The position numbers and the translations under genes are program-made. A DNA stretch of 64,000 bases. Origin: Apodospora peruviana (lineage: Eukaryota; Ascomycota; Sordariomycetes; Sordariales; Lasiosphaeriaceae). The notes under the pieces were generated by a model. It saw only the letters and a list, made by a program, of their open reading frames with translations. It did not search any database and was not told the origin of the DNA. Of this stretch, positions 40,546 to 51,459 are shown one piece after another (the first letter of the stretch is position 1; every line of letters starts with the position of its first letter). The DNA lies in the NCBI GenBank assembly GCA_033439685.1, contig JAUEDM010000001.1, forward strand, positions 4,216,001 to 4,280,000, given 5' to 3'.

Positions 40546-42701
40546 ATGCCACCCCCAGTCTCGGAACCCGAATTCGGCGCGTCGCCGGCAGGCCATCATC
40601 ATGGTCTCCCCGATGCCTACTCTGCGTCGGCTGCGCCCGGACACGGTCAACACCGTGCTGCACAGGCTGCTAACGTTGCAGCCCATCACGCCGAGGCGGA
40701 CCAGACGGCTGCTAACAAGACCAAGGCCAAACGTGTTCCCGACGAAAACATCGCGAAGCTAGTAGCCGAAGAAAATGCCAGTAAGACTCGCTTTCCCAGA
40801 TACCCTGGCCTGGAAAGGTGGGAGCTTGTCGAGAAGATGGGCGACGGGGCTTTCAGCAATGTCTACCGTGCAAGGGACCTGGAGGGTAACGCCGGCGAGG
40901 TCGCCATTAAGGTTGTCCGCAAATTCGAGATGAACAATATGCAGGTACGTGATCATCCGGGGGACCTGAGCACTCTTCCTCTTTTCGCCAACCTCCGTCT
41001 TTCCTCATGTCACATCGGGTTCTTTCTTGTTTTTATATAAAGTTTCCTTTACCAACGCCAAGGCATCGTCCTAGGGCAACAAACATCTCCATCCGGATTT
41101 CAAGCCAAAAGCCCCGAAGGCTGCAGAGGTGCGAGAATTTTTCTTTTTTTTGTTTTTCCTTCAGTCACATTCCGCTTCTCCTCTGTGCAGTCTCTCCTAA
41201 TTTTCAGGGCGCCGCCAATCCGGTTGACAATTCTGTCTTGCTGGGCCAAGCGCCCGGAATTATGACAACGCATCTTCTCTCACGCTTCTGCCGTTTGTCC
41301 TGCTTATGACTAACCGGCACTAGCGAGCAAATATCCTGAAAGAGGTGCAAATCATGCGCCAGCTGGACCACCCCAACGTCACCAAACTCATCGATTTCGC
41401 CGAGTCTCGGCAATACTACTACATTATCCTCGAACTGGCCCCTGGCGGCGAGCTTTTCCATCAGATCGTCCGTTTGACGTACTTCAGCGAGGATCTGTCC
41501 AGACATGTCATTGTGCAGGTAGCCAAGGCACTCGAGTATTTGCATGAAGAGAAGGGTGTTGTTCACCGGTAAGCCCTAGTTGCCTTCACCTGCAGCAGTG
41601 GCAGGTCAACTGGATTTGAGCTAACGTGGTTTCAGGGACATCAAACCCGAAAACATTCTCTTCAACCCTATACCGTTTGTTCCCTCCAAGACGCCCAAGC
41701 CCATGCAGCCTGGTGACGAGGATAAGGCCGACGAAGGAGAGTTCATCCCGGGTGTTGGTGCTGGCGGCATTGGGCAGATCAAGATTGCAGACTTCGGCCT
41801 GTCCAAGATCGTTTGGGACACCCAAACCATGACGCCGTGCGGTACTGTCGGATACACGGCACCCGAGATAGTCAAGGACGAGCGATACTCGAAGTCAGTC
41901 GACATGTGGGCCTTGGGTTGCGTGCTGTACACGCTGCTCTGCGGCTTCCCGCCGTTTTACGACGAGAGCATCGAGGTCCTCACAGAGAAGGTGGCAAAGG
42001 GCCAGTACACATTCCTCTCGCCGTGGTGGGATGACATCAGCAAGTCTGCTCAGGATCTTATTTCCCATCTGCTGGACGTGGACCCCGAGAAACGGTACAC
42101 CATCAAAGAGTTCCTGGCTCATCCCTGGATCCGTGGCTCTGGTCCGACACCACGCGCAGACAAGGTCTTGAACTCTGACGGTGTGCTGCGTGCATTCGAT
42201 GCCTCCAAGATTGTAGACGGCGACAAGCGGTACGACTTCCGCTCTCCCGGCGCGGTCAACCTTCGGGAAGTGTTCGACGTTGGGTATGCCGTGCACCGGC
42301 AAGAGGAGGAGGGCAAGCGCCGGAAGCAGGTCGGAGGCAAAGCTGGTGCATCCCGCTTGGTCGGACTTGCTGAGTCTGAGGAGGACGATGATGCGGCGAT
42401 GGAGGATGTTGGGAACCAGAAAGGTGGCTCGACACAGCAACTGGAGCAGAGCATGCGGGACGCACAAATCAAGGATCAACAAGAGCATCGCGGCCGAGAT
42501 CGTGAGCGGAAAGCTCATCCACCACCTGCTGCTGAACAACCGAAGGGATATGGCCAACATTCTGCAGCTGTTACCGCCGCTGCACGACAACAGGTCAGGG
42601 ACCGCAACCGGCAGAAGGGAGCATTTGAACTGAACCTGGATGGTGCGACGCTACTCGGGCGACGAGGAGCGAAGGCTCCGGCTACTGCTAGGGTGGCCTA
42701 G
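40546..42701 (+). CDS. Ser/Thr protein kinase, Rck2/Srk1 (CaMK-like) type
   Basis: Predicted MAPK-activated kinase of the stress (Hog1/Sty1) pathway. Exons 40546-40944, 41075-41128 (54 nt), 41324-41568 and 41636-42701; 587 aa. The 54-nt exon (GNKHLHPDFKPK...) was found by family pattern and keeps frame. Gly loop is GDGAFSNVY (about 99-107), catalytic Lys122 (VAIKVV), HRDIKPEN with Asp234, DFG at 285-287, and the activation segment contains TPCGTVGYTAPE. An insertion of about 40 residues between DIKPEN and DFG is typical of Rck/Srk kinases. The tail is charged, Gln-rich. ATG 40546 is the only in-frame ATG; a further upstream exon cannot be excluded. Confidence 0.9.
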
Positions 42702-43968
42702 GACGCTACCAAGCAGAGAAAGCGAGACCATTCCCATCCGAGCGGCTCGAGCAACGGGTCAGGACAAATCGACGATGAGTTTTCTTCCTTGACCCTTGAC
42801 ACGCCCGCGAAACCGGCCGGGGAGAATATAGGATCTGGCGGTGGCGGGATCGGTACCTCGGCTGGTGAAGCCGAAGTCAAGGGAGCTGATGGCGGGAAGA
42901 GTACGGAGCAGAGTTAGAGTCAAGGAGTGGGTAAAGGTAATTAGGGTTGGCACTGAGCGTTCGGCGCAGCTAAAGGCTAGAGACACACGAGACAGGAGCG
43001 GGTCAATGGGGTCATGGCACATATTTTCTTTTTGTCGTTTGGATTCCCAGATTTACTACATTCGTTACGTTAGGTATCATGATGGGAAACGGGAAACACT
43101 TGAGGGCATTGGTGTAGGGTGTTAGGAACACCAGGCATGCCGCAGGGAGGAGTGGAGGGTCGTGGGTTTACTCGTTCGCATACACTCGTACTACTCTCAT
43201 GGAAAGGTGTTGGAGGAATTCAGTCATCGTTTAATAGTTCAGCTCATCCCACTAATGGTTGTCCACTGGTGAGAATGGTGAATGCCCACAGACCGACCCG
43301 TTGACGCAAGGGCCCCTGCATCCCTCTTGAAGGGGGCCGCCACCATGCTTTCCGTCTTTGTGACTTCAAGACACAGACCTCGGACCGATTCCGAGTTGCC
43401 GAATCTTGGGGCTCCCCTGCCATATCCTTGGGGTTCCGATACCTTCATCACGGTCGACCATGGAAGCTGTCTGTCACATACTCTCACTGCTGGTTTACAT
43501 TGCATGCAAACTTTGCCTTGCAATTTTCTTCCAACTGGTCTACTGGAATGAGGTGTTGAAGATCGTCCTCTGTCTAATGTGGTTAGTGGTATTTATGTAC
43601 AATGTAGATCAAGCCTATTGTCAGAGCGCCAAGGGAGATGGCATCTCCCATGGTGGAGGAGATATGTTGGGGCCAATATTTCGAACAACGGCATGATGGC
43701 TCTCAATATCTCAAAAAATGGGACTTCGTCTGGCACTTTCAGAGGTTCATTGACATCAGATAAGGCCTGGATGAAGATAACTAATTTCTATATAAGTCTT
43801 GACTTTTTTTTCTTTCCAATCTGATGGCTTTCTTGCCCAGCTATTCTTCAACGCCATCAACGAACACACTTTCTTTGCCACACTCTCATTTCCAAAAGCC
43901 TCTACCTACACTGTCTTCTCACGTCCGTCTATCATTGTCCACACCTGTATAAGTCCCTGCTGCAAAAG
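42702..43968. other. intergenic
   Basis: 3' side of the kinase gene and upstream region of the small Pro-rich gene. No coding signal found; frames are short and overlap on both strands. Confidence 0.45.
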
Positions 43969-44026
43969 ATGTCTTCTCTTCTGGCCCCCAGAGCCCCCAG
44001 CTTGAGCATCTTCCACGCCCCCAACA

Positions 44027-44716
44027 ATGTCTGCGGGCTTGATGTGGGTGTCCTATTCGCCGACTGCGCGTCCATCGAGATCAACTTCCCAGGCAAACAG
44101 CCGCCGCCCAGCGTCCAGGTTTATCAATCCGTTTACCATCAGCATCAGGCCGACTCCTCCCCAACAGCAGCAGCAGCCTCCTGCTCCTCCTGCTGTTGCT
44201 GCTCCTCCTGCTGTTGCTGCTCCTCCGGTCTATAACGTTCCAACCACCTTGATTCCATACGTGAGCCTTATCCTTTTTACTGTTTGTCTGCTCGCTACTA
44301 CTTTATGTATGTGCTAAACAAAAGACGGATGGATAGACTACCACCTGCAGCACAACGGACGAGCCCCAGCAACCAACACCGCTGTCCGGAAACCGAATAA
44401 CAACCTGTACTATCCGCCTCCTCCTCCTCCGCCTCATGCTCCAGCACCGCCAGCTGTGGCCGTCCCACCATCACAGCAACCCCTTCATGGTGGCCTCCCA
44501 GCAGCAGCAGACCCATCCTGCGCGCAACCAACCATCGACATAAGCGTCGACTTGCTAGGTCTCAACATCAACGTGGACATCTACCTGGGCATTTTGGGTC
44601 AAACAACTTCAGGTCTAGTCCACGGTCTCCTCGGCAGTTTGCTGGGTGGTTGGTGCCACGGGGCCTTCAGGTGGCGACAAGTCATCACCAACGGTAGTAA
44701 CGCAGCAGTTTGGTAA
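44027..44716 (+). CDS. small Pro/Ala/Gln-rich protein, model uncertain
   Basis: Unrecognised. Most economical model: exons 44027-44260 and 44351-44716 (GTGAGC...CTGCAG intron), 199 aa, running from a Pro/Gln/Ala-rich part (PPQQQQQPPAPPAVAA) to a Pro-rich part and an Ile/Leu/Val/Gly-rich C-terminal segment (TIDISVDLLGLNINVDIYLG). A second reading from ATG 43969 gives a plausible N-terminus (MSSLLAPRAPSLSIFHAPNN) in another frame; joining the two would need a weak intron, so the true start may be 43969. A 24-base tandem unit (two copies of a CCTGCTGTTGCTGCTCCTC-like block near 44185-44230) lies at the frame conflict. Real gene likely, structure not secure. Confidence 0.4.
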
Positions 44717-45024
44717 CAAGTGCGGGCTGTCGCTTTCTCCTGAAGCAAGAATGAGCTATATTCTATGTTTGATGGGAAACGGAAACGGAGGCGATAGGGG
44801 GTTTTGTTTTGTTATGAGATCTTTTTTGTATTTTGCTTTCACAACTACAGATGGGTTCCTTACCTATACGAGATGAAGAATTTTTACTTTCCTGTCCTCT
44901 TGCGCCATTCGACTTCTTCATTATCTCGACTACCCTAGGTAGGTAGGTAGGTGGCGGAAGATCAGTTGGATCCCTGGATATATTCTTTCTGATAATGCTA
45001 AGGACTGCGTGCAGCCGTACTTGC

Positions 45025-45146
45025 TCTGACAGTTGGGCTATGCAGGGTAGAACAGCCTGCACCTCTATGTCACTCAGATGGAAAGGCAAATCAATAGTTC
45101 TCGAGAAAGTTGGATTGCTATTCGACGTAGTTTGTACGTACTTCAC
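45025..45146 (-). repeat. dispersed ~125-bp repeat, copy 2
   Basis: Matches 23114-23240 in opposite orientation (see that entry). It ends about 120 bp from the 3' end of the tRNA-Val gene. No flanking target-site duplication is obvious by eye. Confidence 0.7.
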
Positions 45147-45250
45147 GTGCTGCCAGGTTGATAGACAAAAAGGCTCCCTTCATCGTGTCCAATCCGTCCA
45201 GATTCCCATATAATAACACGAAAGAAAGATCGAAAAAAAAAAGCATAAGT

Positions 45251-45255
45251 AAAAA
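45251..45255 (-). terminator. Pol III terminator of tRNA-Val
   Basis: A run of five T on the minus strand begins 11 bases after the tRNA discriminator base, the expected signal for RNA polymerase III termination. Confidence 0.6.
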
Positions 45256-45265
45256 GACAAAGAAA

Positions 45266-45400
45266 TGATCGCGGCAGGGCTCGAACCTGCGATCCTCTGC
45301 GAGTGATTACAGAACAAAGAACCCTGGTCTGATATCCACCAGACTAGGAAGGATTTTCATTTCTGTAAAGCAGATGCCTTAACCACTGGGCCACGCAACC
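45266..45400 (-). tRNA. tRNA-Val(UAC) with 62-nt intron
   Basis: Mature halves 45400-45364 and 45301-45266. The acceptor stem pairs GGTTGCG with CGCGATC (two G-U pairs), D-stem GCC/GGC, anticodon stem TCTGC/GCAGA with loop TTTACA-C giving anticodon UAC, T-stem GCAGG/CCTGC with TTCGAGC loop, discriminator A. The intron sits after position 37 as in all nuclear split tRNAs, and its CTGTAA can pair with the anticodon TTACAG, the usual anticodon-intron helix. The intron is long and has its own hairpin (TCTGGT...ACCAGA-like, about 45331-45350). Confidence 0.87.
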
Positions 45401-45558
45401 TATTCATGTTTTCATTGGGTTGGATTAGAAGATACTACGTTCTTCTACCACCGTCCATGTCCACCACAACCATCACATCCTAGCACAACCAGCAATGCTC
45501 ATTATTGCGCATATGACGCGACTTTCCTAACCTCATCTAGTACTTATACGGCAGCCAA

Positions 45559-47799
45559 CTAATCCTGATGCGCCTCCCCAAAATTCATATCATGCAGTTG
45601 CTTCAGCGCCTTGACCGAAAGCGGCTTCTTCCTGTAGTTGGCCACCGCCAGCGCCGTGCTGACCAGATTCGTGATCTGCCTGCCGTTGATGTCCAGATCG
45701 CGACCCAACGCAACAAAATCGTCTTCCGTCCACCGCTGCTCCCCGCTGCTGCTACTGTACTCATCGTTGATCTTGGTCAGCGTGTTCCTCCAGATCTTTA
45801 CCCGGTTGTCGGCGCTCAGGGACTTATAGCGCAGTCGCAGGTTCAGACGCGACTCGAAGGCAGGATCAAAATTGTCCAGCCGGTTGGTCGTTAGGAACAC
45901 AATTCCCTCGTGGTACTCGAGCGAGCGCAAGAAGGCGGCCACTATCGAGTCCATCAGGTAGCCGCCGTTGGCCGATGAGCCGCGCTTGGTCAGGAAGATG
46001 TCGGCTTCGTCCAGCAGGAGGATCGCGTTCCAGGCTGCGGCCAGGTCAAAGACCGTCTTGAGCCCGGCTTCGTAGTCGGAGACGCCCTTTCCGACGTCGG
46101 TGGTGCCGATGTAGTAAAGCGGTCGGTGGGTTAACTCTGCTATGCTTTCTGCGGTGAGCGTTTTGCCTGTCCCGGGCGGGCCGTACAGCAACACTACCAG
46201 GCCCCTCCCCTTCCTCGCCAGCTGACTCTTTCCGTCCGGCGGCGACGTGTAGTGCTGCCGCACAAGCGCCTCGATGTTGTCCTTCCACGTCTGCTCGATG
46301 GCGAGCTCCTCGAACCGCGACTCCATCCACTTGATGTCCTCCAGGTCTTCGACCAGGAAGAATGACCAGCGCTTTTCGCTGAGAGCGTAACCCCTGACTC
46401 GAGCGGGAGCTAGAAGCGCTTCAAAATCGGATATCTCGTAGCTTGGCCGGTTCAGACGACACTCCATGTTGTTTAGTAGTAGTTGAGGTTGGTCTGCCGT
46501 GGTATCCTCTGCCGTCGGCCCCTTAAAGTAACTAGAGTCACTGCTTGAGGTGGAGGAGCTGACCGCTGTCTTGTTTTCCATGTTTCGTCTGCCTGCAGCG
46601 CTTCTCGTGTACAAGACTGTCCCGAGCGGGTAGTTGACCCGCTGGTGGGTTTTGTAATCTACAATAACGCGGCCTTTGACCTATTAAGCGTCGTGTTAAA
46701 TGGTTCAAATTGATGCCGATTGCTCATAGCAAGTTGTATATGGTTGGGACCTACGTGTATGGGTACCAGTTGGTCCATCCTATAGTCTGGCAGACCGCGT
46801 CGCACTTTCGCCTCGTCTGGGCTTACCCAAGCAGGACCTAACTTCTCTGTGAGCAAATACAAGAACTCACTCAACTTAAGATCTTGTTTTCTTACCAGAG
46901 TACTCCTTGTGCTGATTATCCAAAACCCCCCTCCACACCTTGCCCCGTCTTATTAAACGCTCCGTGAGCTGTAACCGTTCCAACGCATCCAGACAGTCCA
47001 GCGGATACGCTTCCAGCTCCGAAAGCTTTCTGGCGCCCTCGAAACACTCGACCTGGATGGTCGACTTCTTGGGCCCGAAGTACGTCCCGTTGTAGTCCCA
47101 AGACCACGCCGAAATCTCAAAGTAGGGCGGATTCAGCGCCTCGCGCTCGACGTAGCGGCACGAGTTTACACGGTACGCCTCCTGGTAGTACTCGGTCTGG
47201 TACACGATGGCGGTCTCGGGCCGGAAGTACGTCCAGAGCAGCTCGTAGTTTGTGAGTCCGTAGGGCGCGAACTGGTCGTACAGCAGCTCAACCTTGCCCA
47301 GGTTCGCGGCGATGAACTTGATGAGGAGATTCAGGTGCCGCTTCTCTTCGCTGTTGTTCTTGTCTGGAGATACCAACACGTCTTCGGCGTACTGCCGGAT
47401 CTCTTTTCGGTACTGGAACAGCTCGTGGTACGGGTGGCGGATGACGATGGGATACGCGTCAAGGTTGAGGTAAGAGCACGCCTCCATGACGGTCTTTAGG
47501 GCCGTGCGGATGTGCTTGGACTGGATCTCGAGCTGTTTGGAGAGCTCGTTGCCGTCCTTGTCGCTGCGTCGCCGCAAGAGCAGGGCGTGTCTGCTGTAGG
47601 CCTTGTCGAGCTCCTTTGCTTGCGCGATGGTGCTCGTGGGGATGACGATTGGCCGATCTCCCGAGGGCCGTTGGCGCTCGGTGATGTCCATGAGGGTGGC
47701 ATGGGCGCCGTCGAACTCGGTGATGGCGGCATGGTCCTTGGGCGCGCCGGTCCCATCGAGCCTGGACGAGATCGCCAGGTCATAGTCGAGCAGGGACAT
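45559..47799 (-). CDS. AAA+ ATPase, fungal family with N-terminal extension
   Basis: Exons 47799-46896, 46846-46755 and 46680-45559 (introns 49 and 74 bp), 705 aa. The first 330 residues resemble the conserved domain (DUF7025-type) that precedes the ATPase in many fungal AAA proteins of unknown role (YELLWTYFRPETAIVY; VKGRVIVDYKTHQ after intron 2). The ATPase domain has Walker A GPPGTGKT (499-506), Walker B ILLLDEAD (about 552-559), sensor 1 LTTNR (595-599) and an Arg-finger region FESRLNLRL. Single AAA domain, so a hexamer is likely. The substrate is unknown; it is not Bcs1 or a proteasome subunit by its N-terminus. Divergent from the gene at 48288. Confidence 0.88.
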
Positions 47800-48287
47800 G
47801 GTGGTCGTGGGTAATATAACCTTCTCACTGGAGAAGTAGCCCCTTTACTCTTTGTCTCAATGACCTCACGCCGGTCACGATGTTCGATACAGAAAAATCC
47901 GGGTTGCTTCCACTGGAGGTCCAGAACATGAGCAGCCTTGTGCCCTCTTTGTTACGTACCTACAGATATTGAAGCAACTTGGAGGCGGGGATGGGGGCTG
48001 TGTTTTCGCTTGCGAACGTTCAGGGCTTAGCGTCCATGGATTATGCAGGGGCCTTCAGTTCGGTTCAGGAAGTCTTTGGAGGCCTAGAATAGCTACGGCC
48101 TGCCGTAGCCTGTACGGAATACGGGGACTTTGTTTTCTTGGCAATCGTGTTAACGCGCGCTGTGATCGCGTGCACTTATTTTCAAAATCATCCCACATCA
48201 AAACTCACAAGCAAATACCGTCAGAAAGGCGCCCGCCGTCAAGCCCCCCCACGAATCACAACAGGCGCGCCGAGCTGGCCTTACACA
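47800..48287. other. intergenic, divergent promoter
   Basis: A 488-base gap shared by the AAA ATPase gene and the two-TM protein gene, so it must hold both promoters. No known site stands out. Confidence 0.5.
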
Positions 48288-51030
48288 ATGTTTTCAATCT
48301 CAAACGAGAGCACATGTATTGAGTCGGTCGGTGACTACATGAAGAGGGATCTCGAGGCGGGGAACCTGAACCCATCTGGCCACAGCGTAGGGAAGAGACC
48401 GAGGTTTGTAACTTTCTTGCCCCTACACAGGACGAGATGGCAATTACTGGTGCTGACGCAATGACAGCCACAAAGAGCCAAGCGGTAACAATACCAATGC
48501 GCCCCGTCGGAGGAAGAAGATCACGGAGCGGCGCAAAGGGCACGTCTTCGCCGTCAACGTAGACGAAATCTTCGAGGGCACCCAGTCCCACGAAAGCTAT
48601 GGCGACGGACCTATGAAGCTCAAGGGTCTCGACAAGTTCGACAACTGCAGCTCTTACGGCCTTTCGGACGAGGCGCACAAGATCTTAGTCCGCAAGGAAA
48701 TCGAGAAGCTCGTCGCCGTGGCCACCCAGGAAGCACCCTATCTCTTCGACAGCAAGGGGCTACTAGGCGGCACGGCCGAGCAGGACTTTTTGGACATGGC
48801 CAACCTCACCGACCAGATGTACTGCTGCTACCAGATTATCAAGCACGACACCGCCCAGATCTGCCTCCGAAACATGCTCGAGTCCCCGGACCGGCTGGAG
48901 GAGATCATCGACGAGTTCAAGCAGTCCCGGCAGGTACTCATGTCCAGGTACGAGACCGACAAGGACCGCGTCGAGGGTGCACAGGCCGTCGCCCTTGAGC
49001 CGCCGGCGCGGAACCGCGCGCTCTACCACGCCATGGTCGACTACGTCCTCGGCTCCATCGCCCGGCTGATCCTACGCTCCGCAGCCGGTTCTTTTTGGAT
49101 CAAGCGCTCGATCGCCGTGTTGGCGCTCTGGGCAGTCAAGCTCAAAGTCCTGGCCGTCGACCCGTCGACGTATGCCCAAGCGTCCATCAGCACCGGCGAA
49201 GACGTGGTCGAGTCCCTGGCCGGCCAGCAGGCCGTCTACCGCAGCGTGGCGCTGCTGAAAGTCAGGCTGAAGCCCGAGGAAGCCGACAGGGAGCACGAGA
49301 CGCTGAGCATGAAGATCAACCTCAAGGCGGACTACTTTGAGGAGTGCTTCCTCTTCCGCTGGGATCTGGCCGGTCTGTTCCGCTATGCCATGTTTTCGCT
49401 GGTCGATCTTAACAAGCTGGGGAAAGGCCATAGCATGGCGTGCTTCGAGGAGTGTACGCTTGTGTACAGGACAGGGCTGGACGGCGTGCTCACGAGCCTG
49501 ACGCAGGACCGGTTTAGATCGGTGCACTACTCGTCCGAGACGGCCGACCCGACGTACTTGTACAGTGCGTTTAGGTTAATGCTGGAGACGCTGGAGTGCA
49601 TACAGAAGCGGAATAGGGAGAATCACGCCTCTCAAGGTAGTAGAGGTGGTGCTCATCCAACGCAGCAGCATGCAGCAGGCGCAACGATAAAATGGGATGT
49701 CGTGGTCCGTCCGGGCGTGCGCAACATCAACGACGGCCTACTACTGTATCGCATGGACGACGTTATCTCCGCCATCATGGCCGAGTGCTTAGCGGCGTCG
49801 AAGATCGCCAACTCGGTAGCAAACATGGTGCGGATGGCGTCGTCGTGCGCGCGCGAGGGAGACAGGGTCGTCCCTTTCGACCACCCACCGCGCGCCTTCC
49901 AGGGCATGGTGCACATCTTCACGGCCGACTGCGTGCGCCAGAAGATGAAGGCTAGGGAACTGAACCTCGACGACACGGATGTCGAGTTTGTGTCGGACAG
50001 CCCGCTGAGGCGTGGCATCCGTGCCGGCACGAACCTCAACCGGCATCATCCTCACTATTCGGCCAAGCATAAATCAGCCACCACCACGGAAACGACGTCC
50101 ACTACTACCGCCAGTAATACGACTGGAGGAAGCTCATCAGGTAACACGGCGGGCCGCACGCGCAAAATGCTCTCCGAATATGAAGAAAATCGCAAGAAGA
50201 TGGACAGCTGGGTGATCGCCGAAGACTCCATCACCGTGCGCTGCCGCCTCTACGTGATCATCGTCATCAGCATAGCCGCAACGGTCGTCTGCGCCGGTTT
50301 GAGCGTACCCTTCATCATTGGCGAGCGCATCCCGGGCGTCGACCCGTTCCAGATCACAACCTTCACCTGGGTGCTGACGGCCTTTTCCGTCTTGCTGGCC
50401 AAATCCAGGTACGTCAGCGAGTGGCCGTGGCATCACTTCCTCCACGGGCGAATCGTGTGCAAGAGCATCTCGGACGTGCAAGAAGTCACGGGTATCCAGG
50501 CACAAATGATCCTCATGTATCTTCTTCACGGCGAGCGGGACAACATCTTGACCACCAGGGGTCCGTATAACGGCATGTTTATAAGGAAGCAGGGTGGAGG
50601 TGAGGGTGGTGGTGGTGGTGGTGGCGGTGGAGGAGGAGGAGGAGGCGGCGGTGATGGGTTCTCGATCGATATCCCCGTGAAGCTGTCAACCATGCTGGCG
50701 AGCGGCTTCATCGTGTTCAAGGTGTCCAACGAGACGGGCGAGCACCTGATCTGTCAGGACGTGAGGAAGGGGGCGGACTCGCAGTATATCTCGCCCGATA
50801 CCAAGCAAAAGTGGTTGGCGTACAAGGATATGGGGCCGGATGCTACAGACGAGAGGTTGAGTGATGATGGCGAGGAGGAGGAAGAGAAAGAAGACCAGCC
50901 AAGAGCATTGGGTGACGCGAAACAGCGAACTGGGAGACCCGAAAGAGACAAGGTCTTTCGTCTAAAGGAGCAGGAGTTTTGGTGGAAGGAGAATCTTGGG
51001 GTGTATGTACATGATTCCTTGTTTGGATAG
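48288..51030 (+). CDS. large fungal protein with two C-terminal membrane segments
   Basis: Unrecognised family. Exons 48288-48403 and 48468-51030 (64-bp intron GTTTGT...ACAG), 892 aa. The N-terminal part is basic (PRRRKKITERRKGH), the middle (about 110-520) is a long helical region without known motif, and two hydrophobic segments lie at about 650-673 (VIIVISIAATVVCAG) and 685-702 (TFTWVLTAFSVLLA). About residue 770 comes a run of 16 Gly encoded by a GGT/GGA repeat, and the tail is acidic (EEEEEKED). The small first exon is inferred from a clean splice and an ATG in good context. Single-copy proteins of this type are found in ascomycetes as hypothetical proteins. Confidence 0.75.
50604..50651. 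repeat. GGN trinucleotide repeat, coding poly-Gly
   Basis: GGT/GGC/GGA repeats that encode the 16-Gly run of the two-TM protein. Confidence 0.9.
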
Positions 51031-51075
51031 GTACCTAAGGAACAGAGCACCTGAATCCAACCAAGTGACTAATAA

Positions 51076-51459
51076 TTAACGACATCCATCCCCCCCACCA
51101 TGTGAGCAATCCTTGCAGAAAGCCGGCAACAGATCACCACACGGCGCCTCCTCGATCTTGTCGCCGCTCCCGTTCTTGTTCAGACATGTGCATGACCCTC
51201 CCATCCTCCGCCGGATCCAGTATCGGTCTTCGGGCTGGTTTGCAAGGACCTCGTAGACGGGGTCGGTCGGCGTGGCCGGGACAGGGTAAATGGTGCCGAG
51301 GCCATTTGGGCCGCGGCCCTGACAGAGAGCCTGGGCGTCTTGGTAGAGCAGAGGTGTTGGAATCACCAAGACTGTCGAGGTCTGAGCGAGGATGGTGGTG
51401 GGTGATAGGAAGAGGAGGATGGTGGGTAGCCTGGGGTGAGTGATAGGTGAGAGGAGCAT
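51076..51459 (-). CDS. small secreted Cys-rich protein
   Basis: 127 aa from ATG 51459 with a signal peptide (hydrophobic TILLFLSPTTILAQ near residue 13-26). The mature part is about 100 residues with seven Cys. The pattern YWIRRR...C-x-C-L...C-x(n)-PAFCK recalls the second half of a C-type lectin-like fold, but it is too short for a full domain, so this is only a resemblance. The gene is convergent with the two-TM protein gene, 45 bases from its stop. Confidence 0.65.
   Translation of the reverse strand: MLLSPITHPRLPTILLFLSPTTILAQTSTVLVIPTPLLYQDAQALCQGRGPNGLGTIYPVPATPTDPVYEVLANQPEDRYWIRRRMGGSCTCLNKNGSGDKIEEAPCGDLLPAFCKDCSHGGGDGCR

Larger units (their letters stand above)
44717..45265. other. 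intergenic with dispersed repeat next to tRNA
   Basis: Between the Pro-rich gene and the tRNA. Contains the second copy of the dispersed repeat and a GGTA repeat (about 44937-44952). No gene: the long minus-strand frame at 44763-45146 has no ATG of its own and is explained by the repeat. Confidence 0.5.

Noticed and set aside
44763..45146. 127-codon minus-strand frame next to the tRNA
   Set aside because: Open because of the dispersed repeat; no start of its own and no link to a gene.
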